Shown here: in pieces, positions 24,805-34,729 of the stretch | Layout: each line of letters starts with the position of its first letter | How positions within the stretch are numbered: the stretch's first letter is position 1 | Assembly (NCBI RefSeq): GCF_024347295.1 | Contig: NZ_AP025458.1 | Location: forward strand, 1,550,001 to 1,614,000 | Source: Vibrio artabrorum | Lineage (GTDB): Bacteria; Pseudomonadota; Gammaproteobacteria; Enterobacterales; Vibrionaceae | Length of the DNA: 64,000 nt | Reading direction: 5' to 3' | The notes under the pieces: model-generated | The model's database searches: none | Told to the model about the DNA's origin: nothing | The model's input: only the letters and a program-made list of their open reading frames with translations | Made by a program: the position numbers and the translations under genes

Positions 24805-26060
24805 ACGATAAAAAAACACAATCAAAATATCAACTTTCTCGCCGTCATGTATTAAAAACACTTGCGGTTGGCGGCGCGGTCTTTTCACTTCCCACCTTGG
24901 CCGCAAAAACATCCAATTCATCTCATGATTATAGTAAAACCATTGATTATAGAGGGGATCATCAAACTGGTATTATTACCAAGGAACAGAAAAATGCGTC
25001 ATTTATTGCCTTTGATGTAACGGCAGATACACTCGCCGAACTTGAACAAGTTTTAAAGATATTAACGGATCGCATTGCGTACTTAACCCAAGATCATGAG
25101 TTGTCAGCCACCCTAAATGACAAACTTCCTCCTCATGAATCAGGGATCTTAGGACAATCACTAAAACCTGATTCACTGACCATTACCGTCGCGCTCGGTA
25201 ATACCTTGTTCAACGAACGCTTTGGACTTGGCCCTTTTAAGCCAAAGCACTTACAAGCGATGACCAGCTTTCCGAATGACCGGCTTGAACCAGCATGGTG
25301 TGGTGGCGATATCACACTCCAAATCTGTGCTGATAGTCCAGAAAGTGTTATTTATGCCGTCAGAGATATCATTCAACATACCAATAAATACCTTTCTCCA
25401 CGTTGGAAAATGGATGGCTTTTTACCGTATCGAGATTTAGACAACAAATCGACAGCGATCAATTTATTCGGCTTTAAAGATGGCACAGGTAATGCCCCCG
25501 CTGATGATAAAAAGCAAATGGATGATTTAGTGTGGATCACAAACAAAGATTCCGAGCCATCATGGTGTACGGGAGGCACCTATCAAGCTATACGTTTAAT
25601 CCGCTTTAATCTTGAATTTTGGGACAGAACGCCATTAGAAGATCAAGAAAACGATTTTGGTCGACACAAAGTGAGCGGTGCCCCGATCGGTATGAAGAAT
25701 GAGCATGACTCACCGGAATTGACAAAAGACCCTCATGGAGATCGTGTTTTATTTAATTCACACATGCGTCGTGCTGAGCCTAGAAACCCTGAACGTCATA
25801 CAGCCAAACTCCGTAGACGAAGCTATAGCTACTCATTGGGATTGACGGAAACAGGGGCGCTGGATATGGGGTTAATCTTTGTTTCTTTCCAAAAAAACCT
25901 TAAAACCGGCTTTATTGATACTCAAAAAAGACTCAATGGTGAACCATTAGAGCGATACATTAAACCGTTTGGCGGGGGATACTATTTTGTTTTACCGGGT
26001 ATCAAAGCGACTCAAGCCTATTTAGCGAGCCATTTAATAGCGTTAGCTAAAAAATCGTAA
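24801..26060 (+). CDS. efeB: EfeB-like DyP-type haem peroxidase, Tat-exported
   Basis: The 419-aa protein has a twin-arginine signal (LSRRHVLKTLAVGGAVFSLP). The DyP family motif GFKDGTGN (GXXDG) lies near residue 225, and the proximal haem-ligand region HMRRAEPRNP lies near 321. The C-terminal FVSFQKNLKTGFI is also typical. EfeB oxidises Fe2+ to Fe3+ or acts on haem to support EfeU uptake. Last gene of the iron operon; a gap of 629 bases follows. Confidence 0.88.
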   Translation: MNDKKTQSKYQLSRRHVLKTLAVGGAVFSLPTLAAKTSNSSHDYSKTIDYRGDHQTGIITKEQKNASFIAFDVTADTLAELEQVLKILTDRIAYLTQDHELSATLNDKLPPHESGILGQSLKPDSLTITVALGNTLFNERFGLGPFKPKHLQAMTSFPNDRLEPAWCGGDITLQICADSPESVIYAVRDIIQHTNKYLSPRWKMDGFLPYRDLDNKSTAINLFGFKDGTGNAPADDKKQMDDLVWITNKDSEPSWCTGGTYQAIRLIRFNLEFWDRTPLEDQENDFGRHKVSGAPIGMKNEHDSPELTKDPHGDRVLFNSHMRRAEPRNPERHTAKLRRRSYSYSLGLTETGALDMGLIFVSFQKNLKTGFIDTQKRLNGEPLERYIKPFGGGYYFVLPGIKATQAYLASHLIALAKKS

Positions 26061-26689
26061 AAAACGCAATTGCTCGCTCAAGGTTTCAATGCAACGGCTT
26101 CTAGTAAAAAATGGGGAAGAGCTTAAAGGCGTTTTAAATACGCCCGTTCTACTGGTACGAGCCGGTACCGTTCGCTTGAGTGTTTATGCCCAATTCACCT
26201 TGAGAGAAAAATACCGTTGAGTGATCGGTTCTCCCCTAACGGGAGCCGATCACATTGACAACATTTCGCACCTAAAACCAACCATGATTTCGACATCGAG
26301 TCACCGATTGTTGTTATCATTCTCGGCCTGCTTTAGCACACCTTTGTAAACATCATCGAGAGCACCATATCAAATGATCCATCGTTGAAACGTTTGCGCA
26401 TTCGCCCCCCCTACCCCATGGGTAAGATAACCACCAACGTGAAGCAAATACAGCCGTACGGATTAGAAAACAACCAGACCAAGCTATTATTCTGACTTAT
26501 GATTACAACAAACTTAGTTTTCATTAGTGATAAAAATAACAACACCTTCATATTGCACTATTTTGTTTTACATTTATTAGCATAATCAGAATAAACTCCC
26601 TTTGAAGTTTTCATGTGAAAAGTGATCAAATACTCCCGCCACGAAAACTGTGTCAAGATAACAAAAAACCCTACAACTAAAGTGAATCC
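26061..26689. other. 629-bp gap with hairpins and an hsdR scrap
   Basis: A bulged hairpin (TGATCGG..CTCCC with GGGAGCCGATCA, 26222-26252) may end the iron operon, although no T-run follows. GGCGT/ACGCC (26128-26144) is another small pairing. A 39-base hsdR-like fragment lies at 26320-26358 (listed separately). The last ~200 bases are AT-rich and should hold the promoter of the tricorn gene. Confidence 0.5.
26320..26358 (-). pseudogene. Scrap of an hsdR 3' end
   Basis: On the minus strand the sequence reads as DDVYKGVLKQAEN. It matches 36 of 39 bases of the hsdR end preserved at 34742-34780. It is therefore a remnant of a type I restriction gene or of the sequence that usually flanks one. Confidence 0.6.
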
Positions 26690-29600
26690 ATGAAATTTTT
26701 ACATTTAGCCCGAATGGGCTTTGTCCTTCTGTCTGCTAGTCACGCTTCTTTGCTGCTAGCACAAACCTCTGACGGTTCATCGTGGTATCGAGATATCGCA
26801 ATTTCTCCTAGCGGCAACCAAATTGCATTTACTTACAGCGGTCAAGTCTGGGTCGCTAACGCAAAAGGTGGTGACGCGATTCCGCTGACCAGTGAGACTG
26901 TTTATAGTTCTAATCCTGTGTGGTCTCCTGATGGGCAGTCCTTAGCATACGAATCTAATCAGTACGGTCCAGGTGATGTGTTTGTTTTGAATATGAACAC
27001 TCATAACTCTCAACGCATAACGTTCCATGGTCGCAAAGATATCCCCTATGCCTTTAGCGCCGATGGGAGCCATGTCCTGTTCCGGTCTCGTCGAATCGGT
27101 AATGGCGAGAGCGAGTTAAATAACGGCTTTTTTGGTCGTTCATATCGACTCTACACGGTTCCGGCTAAGGGCGGCAGAGAACAGATCTTGCTAGAAAACT
27201 CAGTGAGCAGTTATTCAGTTTCTCATGATGGTAGTCAGGCTTTGTATACAGATTTGCCCTCTTATACTGAGCAACCATGGCGCAAAGGGTCTCAATCCGA
27301 TGCCGCAAGAAATATCTGGAAGTATGACGCCAAAACTCACAAACACACACAACTGACGACATTTAGAGGTGAAGACCGAGACGCAGTTTGGTCTGAGGAT
27401 GGCCAATCAATGTATTTCTTATCTGAACGTTCGGGTAGTTTTAACGTCTGGAAGCAATCTCTGACAGAACTTGAAAGTAAGCCGGTGGCTCTAACTCATC
27501 ACCAAAAGTTACCCGTCAGGTTTTTATCGATCAGTAACCAAGGCGATATCGCTTACGGTTTTGACGGCGCCATTTGGCTAAAGAACAAAGGCGATAAAGC
27601 CGCGCATGAAGTGAACATCAAGATCCGTAAAGCACGAAGCGACAGCAGTACGAGAAACGTGAACTTGGCCAATGAAATTACTGAACTAGCAGTATCACCA
27701 ACGGCTCCGGAAGTCGCGATTGTGGCACGAGGAGAGATCTTTGTTGTATCGACATTGACCGGTGACTCACGTCGATTGACGAATACACCTCAAGCAGAAA
27801 GAAACATTTCGTTTTCTAGTGATGGGACGACACTACTTTATGGCTCTGAGCGAAAAGGGAATTGGGATTTATTTTCAAGTCATATAAGCGACCACGATAA
27901 GAGCTTTCTCACCGCCAGTCAGATAACAGAACAACAACTTACGGACACGCCGGTTGATGAGACCCAACCTATGCTGTCGCACGACGACAAACGTATTGCA
28001 TACAGAGAATCGAGAAATACCTTAAAAGTGATGACGATAGAAGGCGGCGCCACAACGACGCTTCTTAACAGCCACTCTATGTACTCCTATGACGATGACG
28101 ATTGGAGTTATCAGTGGTCTCCAGACGACCAATATATCGTCTCTCGTGATGGTAGTCTCTTAAGTGCCACTAATATTGTCCTACTTGATAGCACAGGTGA
28201 GGACAAACCCATTACTTTGAGCTATAGCGGCTTTAAGCAGTTCTGGCCGAAGTTCTCCAATGATGGGAAAATTGTTTACTGGAGTTCAGACAAAGAAAGT
28301 TTGACAGAGTTAGACGGAAATACGGTTAATCGTGATGTATATGCCGTTACTCTGAATAAACAAACGGAAGTGAACCTGGGATTGTCACAAGATCAAGCTT
28401 GGTTATTGAAACATGACGAAAAGGGATCTAAAAAAGAAGAGACAACTACGGTCGATATCAATGATCTTCAAGACAGAATCCACCGTTTGACGCCTTATTC
28501 CATGACGATCATCGCGAGCTACCTCTCTTCAGATAACACTAAAATGGTCGTTGCTAATCAACGAGATAATACTATCGAATTTGTGCATATAAACCTTATC
28601 ACAGGTGAGCACAAAGTGATGTTCACACGCTCTGCGAATGACATCCAAACAATGATTGTAACACCTGACAGTTCATCCTTAATGCTTGCTGGTCATGGAC
28701 AGCTCGAGAAAATCAATCTGGCTAATGGTAACAGTGATGTCATTCATTTTAGGTTGGATGCCGAATATGACTTTGTAAAAGAAACACAATACATCTTTGA
28801 CCATGTCTGGCGTCTTGCCAAGACTAAATTCTACGACAAGAACTTGCATGGTGTGGATTGGAATTGGTACAGAGACGCTTATGCAAAACACTTACAAAGC
28901 ATACATAATTATCCCGATTTTGCTCAATTGTTAAGTGAGTTGGCTGGGGAGCTACATGCATCCCATACTGGTTCTATGTATAAGGGCCATCCAAGGAACT
29001 GGGAATCGCCAGCGTCACTTGGCATTATTTACGATGACAAATATCAAGGGAAAGGTGTAAGAGTTCGCAGCGTGTTACTTGGAGGCCCTGCAGATTTACC
29101 CAATCATACGATTAAAGCGGGCAGCATTATTTACTCGGTTGACGGTGTAGATATTCTACCCGGACACGATATCTATCCATTGCTTAATAACCGAGAAGGT
29201 AAGGTAACTCGACTGTCCGTTCTTACGCCCGGGAATAAAAAAACGAAATCAGTCGTCGTTAAGCCGATCTCGTTGTCTGACAGTGCAGCGCTTTCGTATA
29301 AACGTTGGGTGAAGGAGCGTGAACAACTGACCGATAAGTTGTCTAATGGGCGTCTAGGTTATATTCATATCAGCGAAATGGGTAACAACTCATACCGTCA
29401 CCTTGTCAACAAGTTGTTTGGTCAATACCGAGATAAAGAAGCCGTCGTGATCGACGTCAGATACAACATCGGAGGAGACTTACACGATCAAGTGATGGAT
29501 GTATTATCGGGTGTAAGACACAGTTCAACGGTATCGAGAGATGGCTATTCAGTCGGCGCTTTCCCACTTCGTCGTTGGGCAAAACCGAGTATTATGTTAG

Positions 29601-29905
29601 CAAATGCATCAAGTTACTCTGATGGTTCAATTGTGCCCTACTTTTATCAGAAAGAAGGGATCGGAAAATTGGTCGGGGAACGTGTGCCGGGAACGGGTAC
29701 TTACGTGCTCAGAGAAACTCAGCAAGAACCATTGTTAAATTTCGGTGTGCCACAACTCGGTTTTAAAACCGATCAAGGTAAGTGGTTTGAGAACAATGAA
29801 GTCAATCCCGATATTTTGGTCTATAACTCACCTGACGATGTCGCTTCTAACCGAGATCACCAATTAAGTGTCGCTATTAAGGCGCTGTTGGCTAGTCTGA
29901 AATGA
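26690..29905 (+). CDS. Tricorn-type protease (beta-propellers plus S41 peptidase)
   Basis: The 1071-aa protein has a signal peptide (ends near LLLAQ) and two arrays of WD40/PD40-like blades (about residues 30-330 and 335-660: repeated SPDGQSLAYES, SEDGQSMYFLSERSG, SSDGTTLLYGS). A tricorn C1-like region, a PDZ domain (about 770-860) and a C-terminal S41 peptidase domain follow. The likely nucleophile is the serine of ANASSYSDGS near residue 980, as in tricorn (SxSDG). It would degrade peptides, but here in the periplasm or outside because of the signal peptide. Archaeal tricorn is cytosolic, while many marine bacteria have exported forms. It stands alone, with a terminator just after. Confidence 0.85.
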   Translation: MKFLHLARMGFVLLSASHASLLLAQTSDGSSWYRDIAISPSGNQIAFTYSGQVWVANAKGGDAIPLTSETVYSSNPVWSPDGQSLAYESNQYGPGDVFVLNMNTHNSQRITFHGRKDIPYAFSADGSHVLFRSRRIGNGESELNNGFFGRSYRLYTVPAKGGREQILLENSVSSYSVSHDGSQALYTDLPSYTEQPWRKGSQSDAARNIWKYDAKTHKHTQLTTFRGEDRDAVWSEDGQSMYFLSERSGSFNVWKQSLTELESKPVALTHHQKLPVRFLSISNQGDIAYGFDGAIWLKNKGDKAAHEVNIKIRKARSDSSTRNVNLANEITELAVSPTAPEVAIVARGEIFVVSTLTGDSRRLTNTPQAERNISFSSDGTTLLYGSERKGNWDLFSSHISDHDKSFLTASQITEQQLTDTPVDETQPMLSHDDKRIAYRESRNTLKVMTIEGGATTTLLNSHSMYSYDDDDWSYQWSPDDQYIVSRDGSLLSATNIVLLDSTGEDKPITLSYSGFKQFWPKFSNDGKIVYWSSDKESLTELDGNTVNRDVYAVTLNKQTEVNLGLSQDQAWLLKHDEKGSKKEETTTVDINDLQDRIHRLTPYSMTIIASYLSSDNTKMVVANQRDNTIEFVHINLITGEHKVMFTRSANDIQTMIVTPDSSSLMLAGHGQLEKINLANGNSDVIHFRLDAEYDFVKETQYIFDHVWRLAKTKFYDKNLHGVDWNWYRDAYAKHLQSIHNYPDFAQLLSELAGELHASHTGSMYKGHPRNWESPASLGIIYDDKYQGKGVRVRSVLLGGPADLPNHTIKAGSIIYSVDGVDILPGHDIYPLLNNREGKVTRLSVLTPGNKKTKSVVVKPISLSDSAALSYKRWVKEREQLTDKLSNGRLGYIHISEMGNNSYRHLVNKLFGQYRDKEAVVIDVRYNIGGDLHDQVMDVLSGVRHSSTVSRDGYSVGAFPLRRWAKPSIMLANASSYSDGSIVPYFYQKEGIGKLVGERVPGTGTYVLRETQQEPLLNFGVPQLGFKTDQGKWFENNEVNPDILVYNSPDDVASNRDHQLSVAIKALLASLK

Positions 29906-29921
29906 TATAAAGCTCTTATCT

Positions 29922-29945
29922 AAGGCTCTTTTAGGAGCCTTATTT
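29922..29945 (+). terminator. Rho-independent terminator after the tricorn gene
   Basis: The arms AAGGCTC and GAGCCTT surround a six-base loop (TTTTAG) and are followed by ATTTACTTTT. Confidence 0.75.
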
Positions 29946-29992
29946 ACTTTTCAATCTATTTATATCGAATTTGAATACACCAAAGGTGAAGA

Positions 29993-30988
29993 ATGAACAA
30001 ACTATCCTCAACTCCACGAGTAAAAATAAGCCATAGCCCAACTCCCTTAGAGTTTTTACCACGTATATCTGAAAAACTCGGGTGCCAGCTACACATAAAG
30101 CGCGATGATTGCACAGGGCTTGCGGGCGGAGGGAATAAAGCCCGTAAGCTAGAGTACCTTATCGCTGATGCACAGAAAAATGGCGCCGATACTTTGGTCA
30201 CCGTAGGCGGTTTTCAGTCAAACCACGCTCGGCAAACAGCGGCTTGTGCTGCAAAATTTGGCTTTGGCTGTGAGTTGGTATTGGAAGATGTTAATGGCAC
30301 ACCAAAAGCAGATTATTACAACAACGGAAATATGCTCTTAGACAGAATCCTTGGGGCAAATATCCATTCAGTACCTGAAGGCGGTGATGCTAATGCGTTT
30401 GCCTTGCATTTGATGGAAGAGTTAAAAACACAAGGCCGCAAACCCTATTTTGTGCCTCTTGGGGGATCTAACGTCATTGGCAGCTTGGGTTATGTTCGCT
30501 GTGCTCAGGAAATATTGGCACAAATTAACCAGCAAGAATTACACATCGACCAAATAATTTTGGCGACGGGGAGCGCCGGAACCCAAGCCGGTCTACTCGC
30601 AGGGTTGATAGCTTCCGGCTCAGATATTCCTGTGTTAGGGATCACTGTAAGCCGTGCACAAGAAGAGCAGAACGCCCTAGTCGACCGATTACTCAGAGAG
30701 ACGTTAGCTTATCTTGAATTAGATACGGACCTAGCCAACGGACGAGTGAGCACAAATAGTCAATATTACGGTTTGAGCTATGGGGTGGTCACTCCTGCGA
30801 TGGTCGAAGCCGTTAATCTTTGCGCCCACCTAGAAGGGATATTACTCGACCCAGTCTACACTGGCAAAGCGATGGCAGGGTTAATTAATTTAGTAGAAAA
30901 AGGGGAAATAAAAGCCGGCAGTCATCCACTGTTTTTGCATACCGGAGGTAATCAAGGGCTATTTGGTTATAGAGAAGCTTTCGATTAA
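29993..30988 (+). CDS. dcyD: PLP-dependent D-cysteine desulfhydrase/ACC deaminase family enzyme
   Basis: The 331-aa protein has the PLP lysine in GGGNKARKLEYL (Lys49), then the sequence VTVGGFQSNHARQTAACAA, and the phosphate-binding ATGSAGTQAGLLAGL. Length is close to E. coli DcyD (328 aa). DcyD breaks D-cysteine into pyruvate, H2S and ammonia; the related ACC deaminase opens the cyclopropane ring. The two are hard to separate by eye, but the sequence and species favour DcyD. It is a single gene with AAGGTGA as ribosome site and is followed by a hairpin. Confidence 0.78.
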   Translation: MNKLSSTPRVKISHSPTPLEFLPRISEKLGCQLHIKRDDCTGLAGGGNKARKLEYLIADAQKNGADTLVTVGGFQSNHARQTAACAAKFGFGCELVLEDVNGTPKADYYNNGNMLLDRILGANIHSVPEGGDANAFALHLMEELKTQGRKPYFVPLGGSNVIGSLGYVRCAQEILAQINQQELHIDQIILATGSAGTQAGLLAGLIASGSDIPVLGITVSRAQEEQNALVDRLLRETLAYLELDTDLANGRVSTNSQYYGLSYGVVTPAMVEAVNLCAHLEGILLDPVYTGKAMAGLINLVEKGEIKAGSHPLFLHTGGNQGLFGYREAFD

Positions 30989-31006
30989 ATAGACGCTGAA
31001 ATCAGT

Positions 31007-31016
31007 CCCCCCCCCC
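31007..31016 (+). repeat. Ten-base poly-C tract
   Basis: A run of ten cytosines lies 18 bases after the dcyD stop, outside any gene. Such runs are slippage-prone. Confidence 0.9.
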
Positions 31017-31026
31017 TATTTAGGAC

Positions 31027-31058
31027 GGCACAAGTTAATCTGCTCATTAACTTGTGCC
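31027..31058. terminator. 12-bp hairpin between dcyD and mcrC
   Basis: GGCACAAGTTAA pairs perfectly with TTAACTTGTGCC across an eight-base loop. On the plus strand it is followed by TTTCT, a weak T-run. It lies between convergent genes and marks the left border of the defence island. Confidence 0.65.
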
Positions 31059-31085
31059 TTTCTGGAAACGCTTCGCACTGAAACT

Positions 31086-32390
31086 TTATTGGCGACTCAA
31101 CAGCTCGCAATCATCATTAATGAGATCATAAGGAATAACTCTTACTGACAGGGTCTCATTAAATCGAAATTCAGGTAAAGGTTCATTAAAGTGCTCGTAT
31201 GCTGGATAGATAAGATAGACCACGCCTGAACCAGCTAAATAATTTTGACCATAAGCCAACATCTGATACATATCAGACTGGCTAATACCATACTTCTGTT
31301 TAGCCGTACCCAGCTTCTCGTTGATTCGCTTCCACTTAGTATCAGCTACGTAGAACGGCTCATGTGAGTTTGCATCGCTTACAACAAGATCAGGCTTGAG
31401 TTTGAACCATTCTTGAGGGTTTCCGCTAAGTGGTGTGTGAGTGACTAGCGAGTGAGTGTTGGCTTGAGTTTTCAATTGAAGAGTATGAGGCAGTGACTTC
31501 CCTAGTTGAATGGCAACATAACGCTCAAAGAGACTCTCCATTGGGAAAAGCATCGAAATACCATGATGTTGCCCAGAAAAGGACACTGGTGATTGGGTAC
31601 TTAAAATCAGCTCGCACCAAGACTTCACCGCACGATAATGAATTAAAGATCGTTCATTGGACCATTGACGAAAATCTAATGCGTGGTTTCCTGAACAAGG
31701 GATAGCATCAAGCGCAAACTGCAACTCGCTTCCTAAACGTAAGTTGTCACTATTCTTTGACCACTTCATCACCTGCGCCAATGCTGAGCGTATTAGTCTA
31801 TTTTCTGCTCTATCTGGTGAAAACTCATCGTAAGCAATGTGAAAACGGTTTAAGCAGCCCGGTCTTTGATTGATTTGCTTTGATGTCTGTAGCTGGCCTT
31901 TTAAGTACGCTCTACGAGCCTGAACTTTTGTGTAGTGACTTCGAATCCCTTTCTTAATGACACCAGAAACTTCAGTCAAAAAATAACCCATTAATATTTC
32001 AAATAACGGTTGGTTTAACGTTTGTAAGGAAGAGTTTTCAAAGCTATGCATGCTAAGTTTATGAACCGTGGAAAGCATCTTGAGAAGCACTTGCGTTGCG
32101 GTTTCCCTCTCTTCCTTGTCCACTATTTTAGGTAGAATTTCAATCCGAGTTCCGCAAGGGGTTTCCAATACCCCTATATAATTAATAACTTGCAATGCAA
32201 TCGAGCGACCATGCTTTTTTACCTTGATAAGATCGACAGACTCTTGATTGTGACTCTGTCCATTAACCAGTAACCACTCAAACGCTTTACTCGGTAATGA
32301 GTGGCAATCAATACTCGACAGTTCGCCGCCATTGACTAATAAGCCAAATTCTCGAACAGTAATCACAGAGTCATGGTTTCGACTAAACAT
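31086..32390 (-). CDS. mcrC: McrC, nuclease subunit of the McrBC modified-DNA restriction system
   Basis: The 434-aa protein is of the McrC (5-methylcytosine restriction) family. The C-terminal part holds a PD-(D/E)xK-like nuclease core: LKPDLVVSD followed by FYVADTKWKR. The N-terminal part has ITVREFGLLVNGG and the SRSIALQVINYIGVLET-like region. With McrB it forms a GTP-driven complex that cuts DNA carrying methylated or otherwise modified cytosines. The ATG at 32390 overlaps the mcrB stop (TAATG); the frame six bases longer starts with TTG and is less likely. Downstream partner of mcrB. Confidence 0.87.
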   Translation of the reverse strand: MFSRNHDSVITVREFGLLVNGGELSSIDCHSLPSKAFEWLLVNGQSHNQESVDLIKVKKHGRSIALQVINYIGVLETPCGTRIEILPKIVDKEERETATQVLLKMLSTVHKLSMHSFENSSLQTLNQPLFEILMGYFLTEVSGVIKKGIRSHYTKVQARRAYLKGQLQTSKQINQRPGCLNRFHIAYDEFSPDRAENRLIRSALAQVMKWSKNSDNLRLGSELQFALDAIPCSGNHALDFRQWSNERSLIHYRAVKSWCELILSTQSPVSFSGQHHGISMLFPMESLFERYVAIQLGKSLPHTLQLKTQANTHSLVTHTPLSGNPQEWFKLKPDLVVSDANSHEPFYVADTKWKRINEKLGTAKQKYGISQSDMYQMLAYGQNYLAGSGVVYLIYPAYEHFNEPLPEFRFNETLSVRVIPYDLINDDCELLSRQ

Positions 32391-34567
32391 TAACAATAGA
32401 TGCCGATATACGCTGCGGCAATGCCAAAAGCTTGGAGGTTTCTGACATAAGGCTGAACGCCCATTTGGTCCCAGTCATTTCCCATTAACTGAGCAACCTC
32501 GTTCGCGTCAAATTGATTAATGACAAAGCGCAAGCTCTCATCTGCTTTAAGGTGGTCACCCAGAACCATGGCCACTCGTTGCCAATCTTCAAAGAAATAC
32601 TCTTCCAACAATGGAAGGATCTGCAATTCAAAAATTTCAGCCAGATGCTCGATCGACGGAGTATCTTTTAATGATAAAAAGAAGCTGTGTCCTATCGTAT
32701 GTTCGCGGTCGTAGAGCAGCTCTATTCGCTTGTTAATGCCTCTAACCATCTGTTCAATATCGATACCATCAATGGGTGGGATGGTTGCAAGCAGATCATA
32801 GTTCGTCATCATTTCTACAAACTGAAAACGGCGACGCAATGCAATATCGAGCTGAGCTAATGACTTATCAGCCGTGTTCATCGTGCCAATGATGTGTAAG
32901 TTATCTGGAACCGAAAAAGCCTTTTTTGAATATGGAAGCTTCACCGACAGCGCCTCTTTACCACCCGCCCGCTTGCTTGGCTCAATCAAAGTGATTAACT
33001 CACCGAATATATTAGAAATGTTGCCGCGGTTGATTTCATCGATGATAAGAACTGACCGGTCAGAACAACCTTCTTCAACCACGTTCAATGAGCGTTCTGA
33101 TGACTTCGCGCTTCTCTCGACAAGCTTTGGAAGCATGTCTCGATACAACGAATCAAACCCCGTGATTAAGTACGGCTCTAATCTATTTTCAAAGCCTTTT
33201 AACCAATATTTTTGTTCCGAATTCAACTCAAACTTGCCACAGGCGAATGCCGTACAAAATTCATCAATAACCTCTCTGGCTATTGGTAACCGATTGCCAT
33301 TTTTCTTACGGAAAATGATCAATTCATCAGTGATACCTTCAACATCGAAACTTGCGAAACTCTCCCGACGAACAATAAAGTCACTGTAGTTCGATTTATG
33401 GGCTTTTTTACAGATACTCTTGAAGATACCGTCTTCAATTTCATAATTAACTTGATTATTTTCAGTCGTCGCTTTCAGCCCCTCTACAAAATCTTCATAG
33501 CTGAAACTCTGATGGAAAGTAACAAAACCAATTCGGTTACTGTTTACAAGTTCATCAAATCGCGTCTTAATGGCGACTCGATCATCGCTGTGTAAGTTGT
33601 AAAAATCAGGGTCAATGATCTCTAAAGCTTTATTAATCGTGTTATAGGTTTTGCCTGTACCAGGGGGGCCATAAAGGATCGTATTAAGTGGTTGAGGTTT
33701 ATCATTACTCTTCACGTCATACTCCTGCGCTGTATCGTTGATCTCGTTGATGGACGATGGCTTAGGGTGTTTCCATTTTGAACGTAATGGCTCAACGTAA
33801 TAGTCAAGCGCTTTAGTCCCAAATTCATCTTCAAATGATCGACGTAATTCAAACAAACTCGAATCAATATCTTTTGTATCGGTTCGATTATATTGAGCAC
33901 TTGTCATGTCAGTTAAGGTCGTAAGAATCGTTTTTCTATCGGTGTTACCAAATATTCGCTCTTGAGTATCTGGAAACAATAAATACAGAAACATGTGCCG
34001 AAACTGCCTCGACCCATTTTCAGGAATGGCTTCTAACCATTGCGGAAGCTGAGTCGAATCACTTAACAGCGCCTTTCTGTCAGATTCGGGAACGGTTAAT
34101 AGTGACTCAACCAAGCGAATAACATAAACAAGCTCACGCCAGCGCCCTGTGTTATATGCCGTACCCGCACTACCAACGCCAGTTAATGCAATATCTGAAA
34201 GGTACTTATCTTTAGCGGTAGGATCAAACTCAAGACCACTCCAAGCGAATACTCGCTCGATACTGGCTTTTTTAGAAGCGGGACCTATATTGCTTGGACA
34301 TAGGAACATCAACCACAACATCTCTGCTGCAAGGATTTTTGCTTCTGCCGAGGAGCCTGCTAACTGAGTTTCTAGCTTTTGGAAGAAATCGCCTTCTCCC
34401 TCATCTAAATTTTCAACAAAATACTCCATGAGCTCACTACACGTTTGTAAATTCCAAACGTTGTTCTCAGTAAACAGTGATCGACCTTGAATCAGGCACG
34501 TTTCTTTAAAATCAGATACATTTGAAATTAAAATAGAAGAGTCTCTATCACCACAGTATCTAGCCAT
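32390..34567 (-). CDS. mcrB: McrB, AAA+ GTPase subunit of the McrBC system
   Basis: The 725-aa protein has a ~290-residue N-terminal target-recognition region without a fold I recognise, then a McrB-type AAA+ GTPase. The motifs are Walker A YGPPGTGKTYNT (about 302), Walker B LIIDEINRGNISNIFGELI (about 510; the NRGN loop is typical of McrB) and the sensor region GTMNTADKSLAQLDIALRRR. It binds modified DNA and translocates to recruit McrC. The N-terminal domain is longer than E. coli McrB's 160 residues, so its target may differ. The upstream region 34568-34729 (162 bases) should hold its promoter. Confidence 0.9.
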   Translation of the reverse strand: MARYCGDRDSSILISNVSDFKETCLIQGRSLFTENNVWNLQTCSELMEYFVENLDEGEGDFFQKLETQLAGSSAEAKILAAEMLWLMFLCPSNIGPASKKASIERVFAWSGLEFDPTAKDKYLSDIALTGVGSAGTAYNTGRWRELVYVIRLVESLLTVPESDRKALLSDSTQLPQWLEAIPENGSRQFRHMFLYLLFPDTQERIFGNTDRKTILTTLTDMTSAQYNRTDTKDIDSSLFELRRSFEDEFGTKALDYYVEPLRSKWKHPKPSSINEINDTAQEYDVKSNDKPQPLNTILYGPPGTGKTYNTINKALEIIDPDFYNLHSDDRVAIKTRFDELVNSNRIGFVTFHQSFSYEDFVEGLKATTENNQVNYEIEDGIFKSICKKAHKSNYSDFIVRRESFASFDVEGITDELIIFRKKNGNRLPIAREVIDEFCTAFACGKFELNSEQKYWLKGFENRLEPYLITGFDSLYRDMLPKLVERSAKSSERSLNVVEEGCSDRSVLIIDEINRGNISNIFGELITLIEPSKRAGGKEALSVKLPYSKKAFSVPDNLHIIGTMNTADKSLAQLDIALRRRFQFVEMMTNYDLLATIPPIDGIDIEQMVRGINKRIELLYDREHTIGHSFFLSLKDTPSIEHLAEIFELQILPLLEEYFFEDWQRVAMVLGDHLKADESLRFVINQFDANEVAQLMGNDWDQMGVQPYVRNLQAFGIAAAYIGIYC

Positions 34568-34729
34568 TGTCCGTTCCCACCCCTTAAATTCCGACTAAGC
34601 ATTATGCCCTAAGCATAAAAATAGTAACATTAATTCTTATTAAATCAGCGATATAGATAATAACTCTCACTATACCACTGCAATTAATCCGCCGTTCAGT
34701 CGCGAACTATCAATGCTCATTAACGTGTA

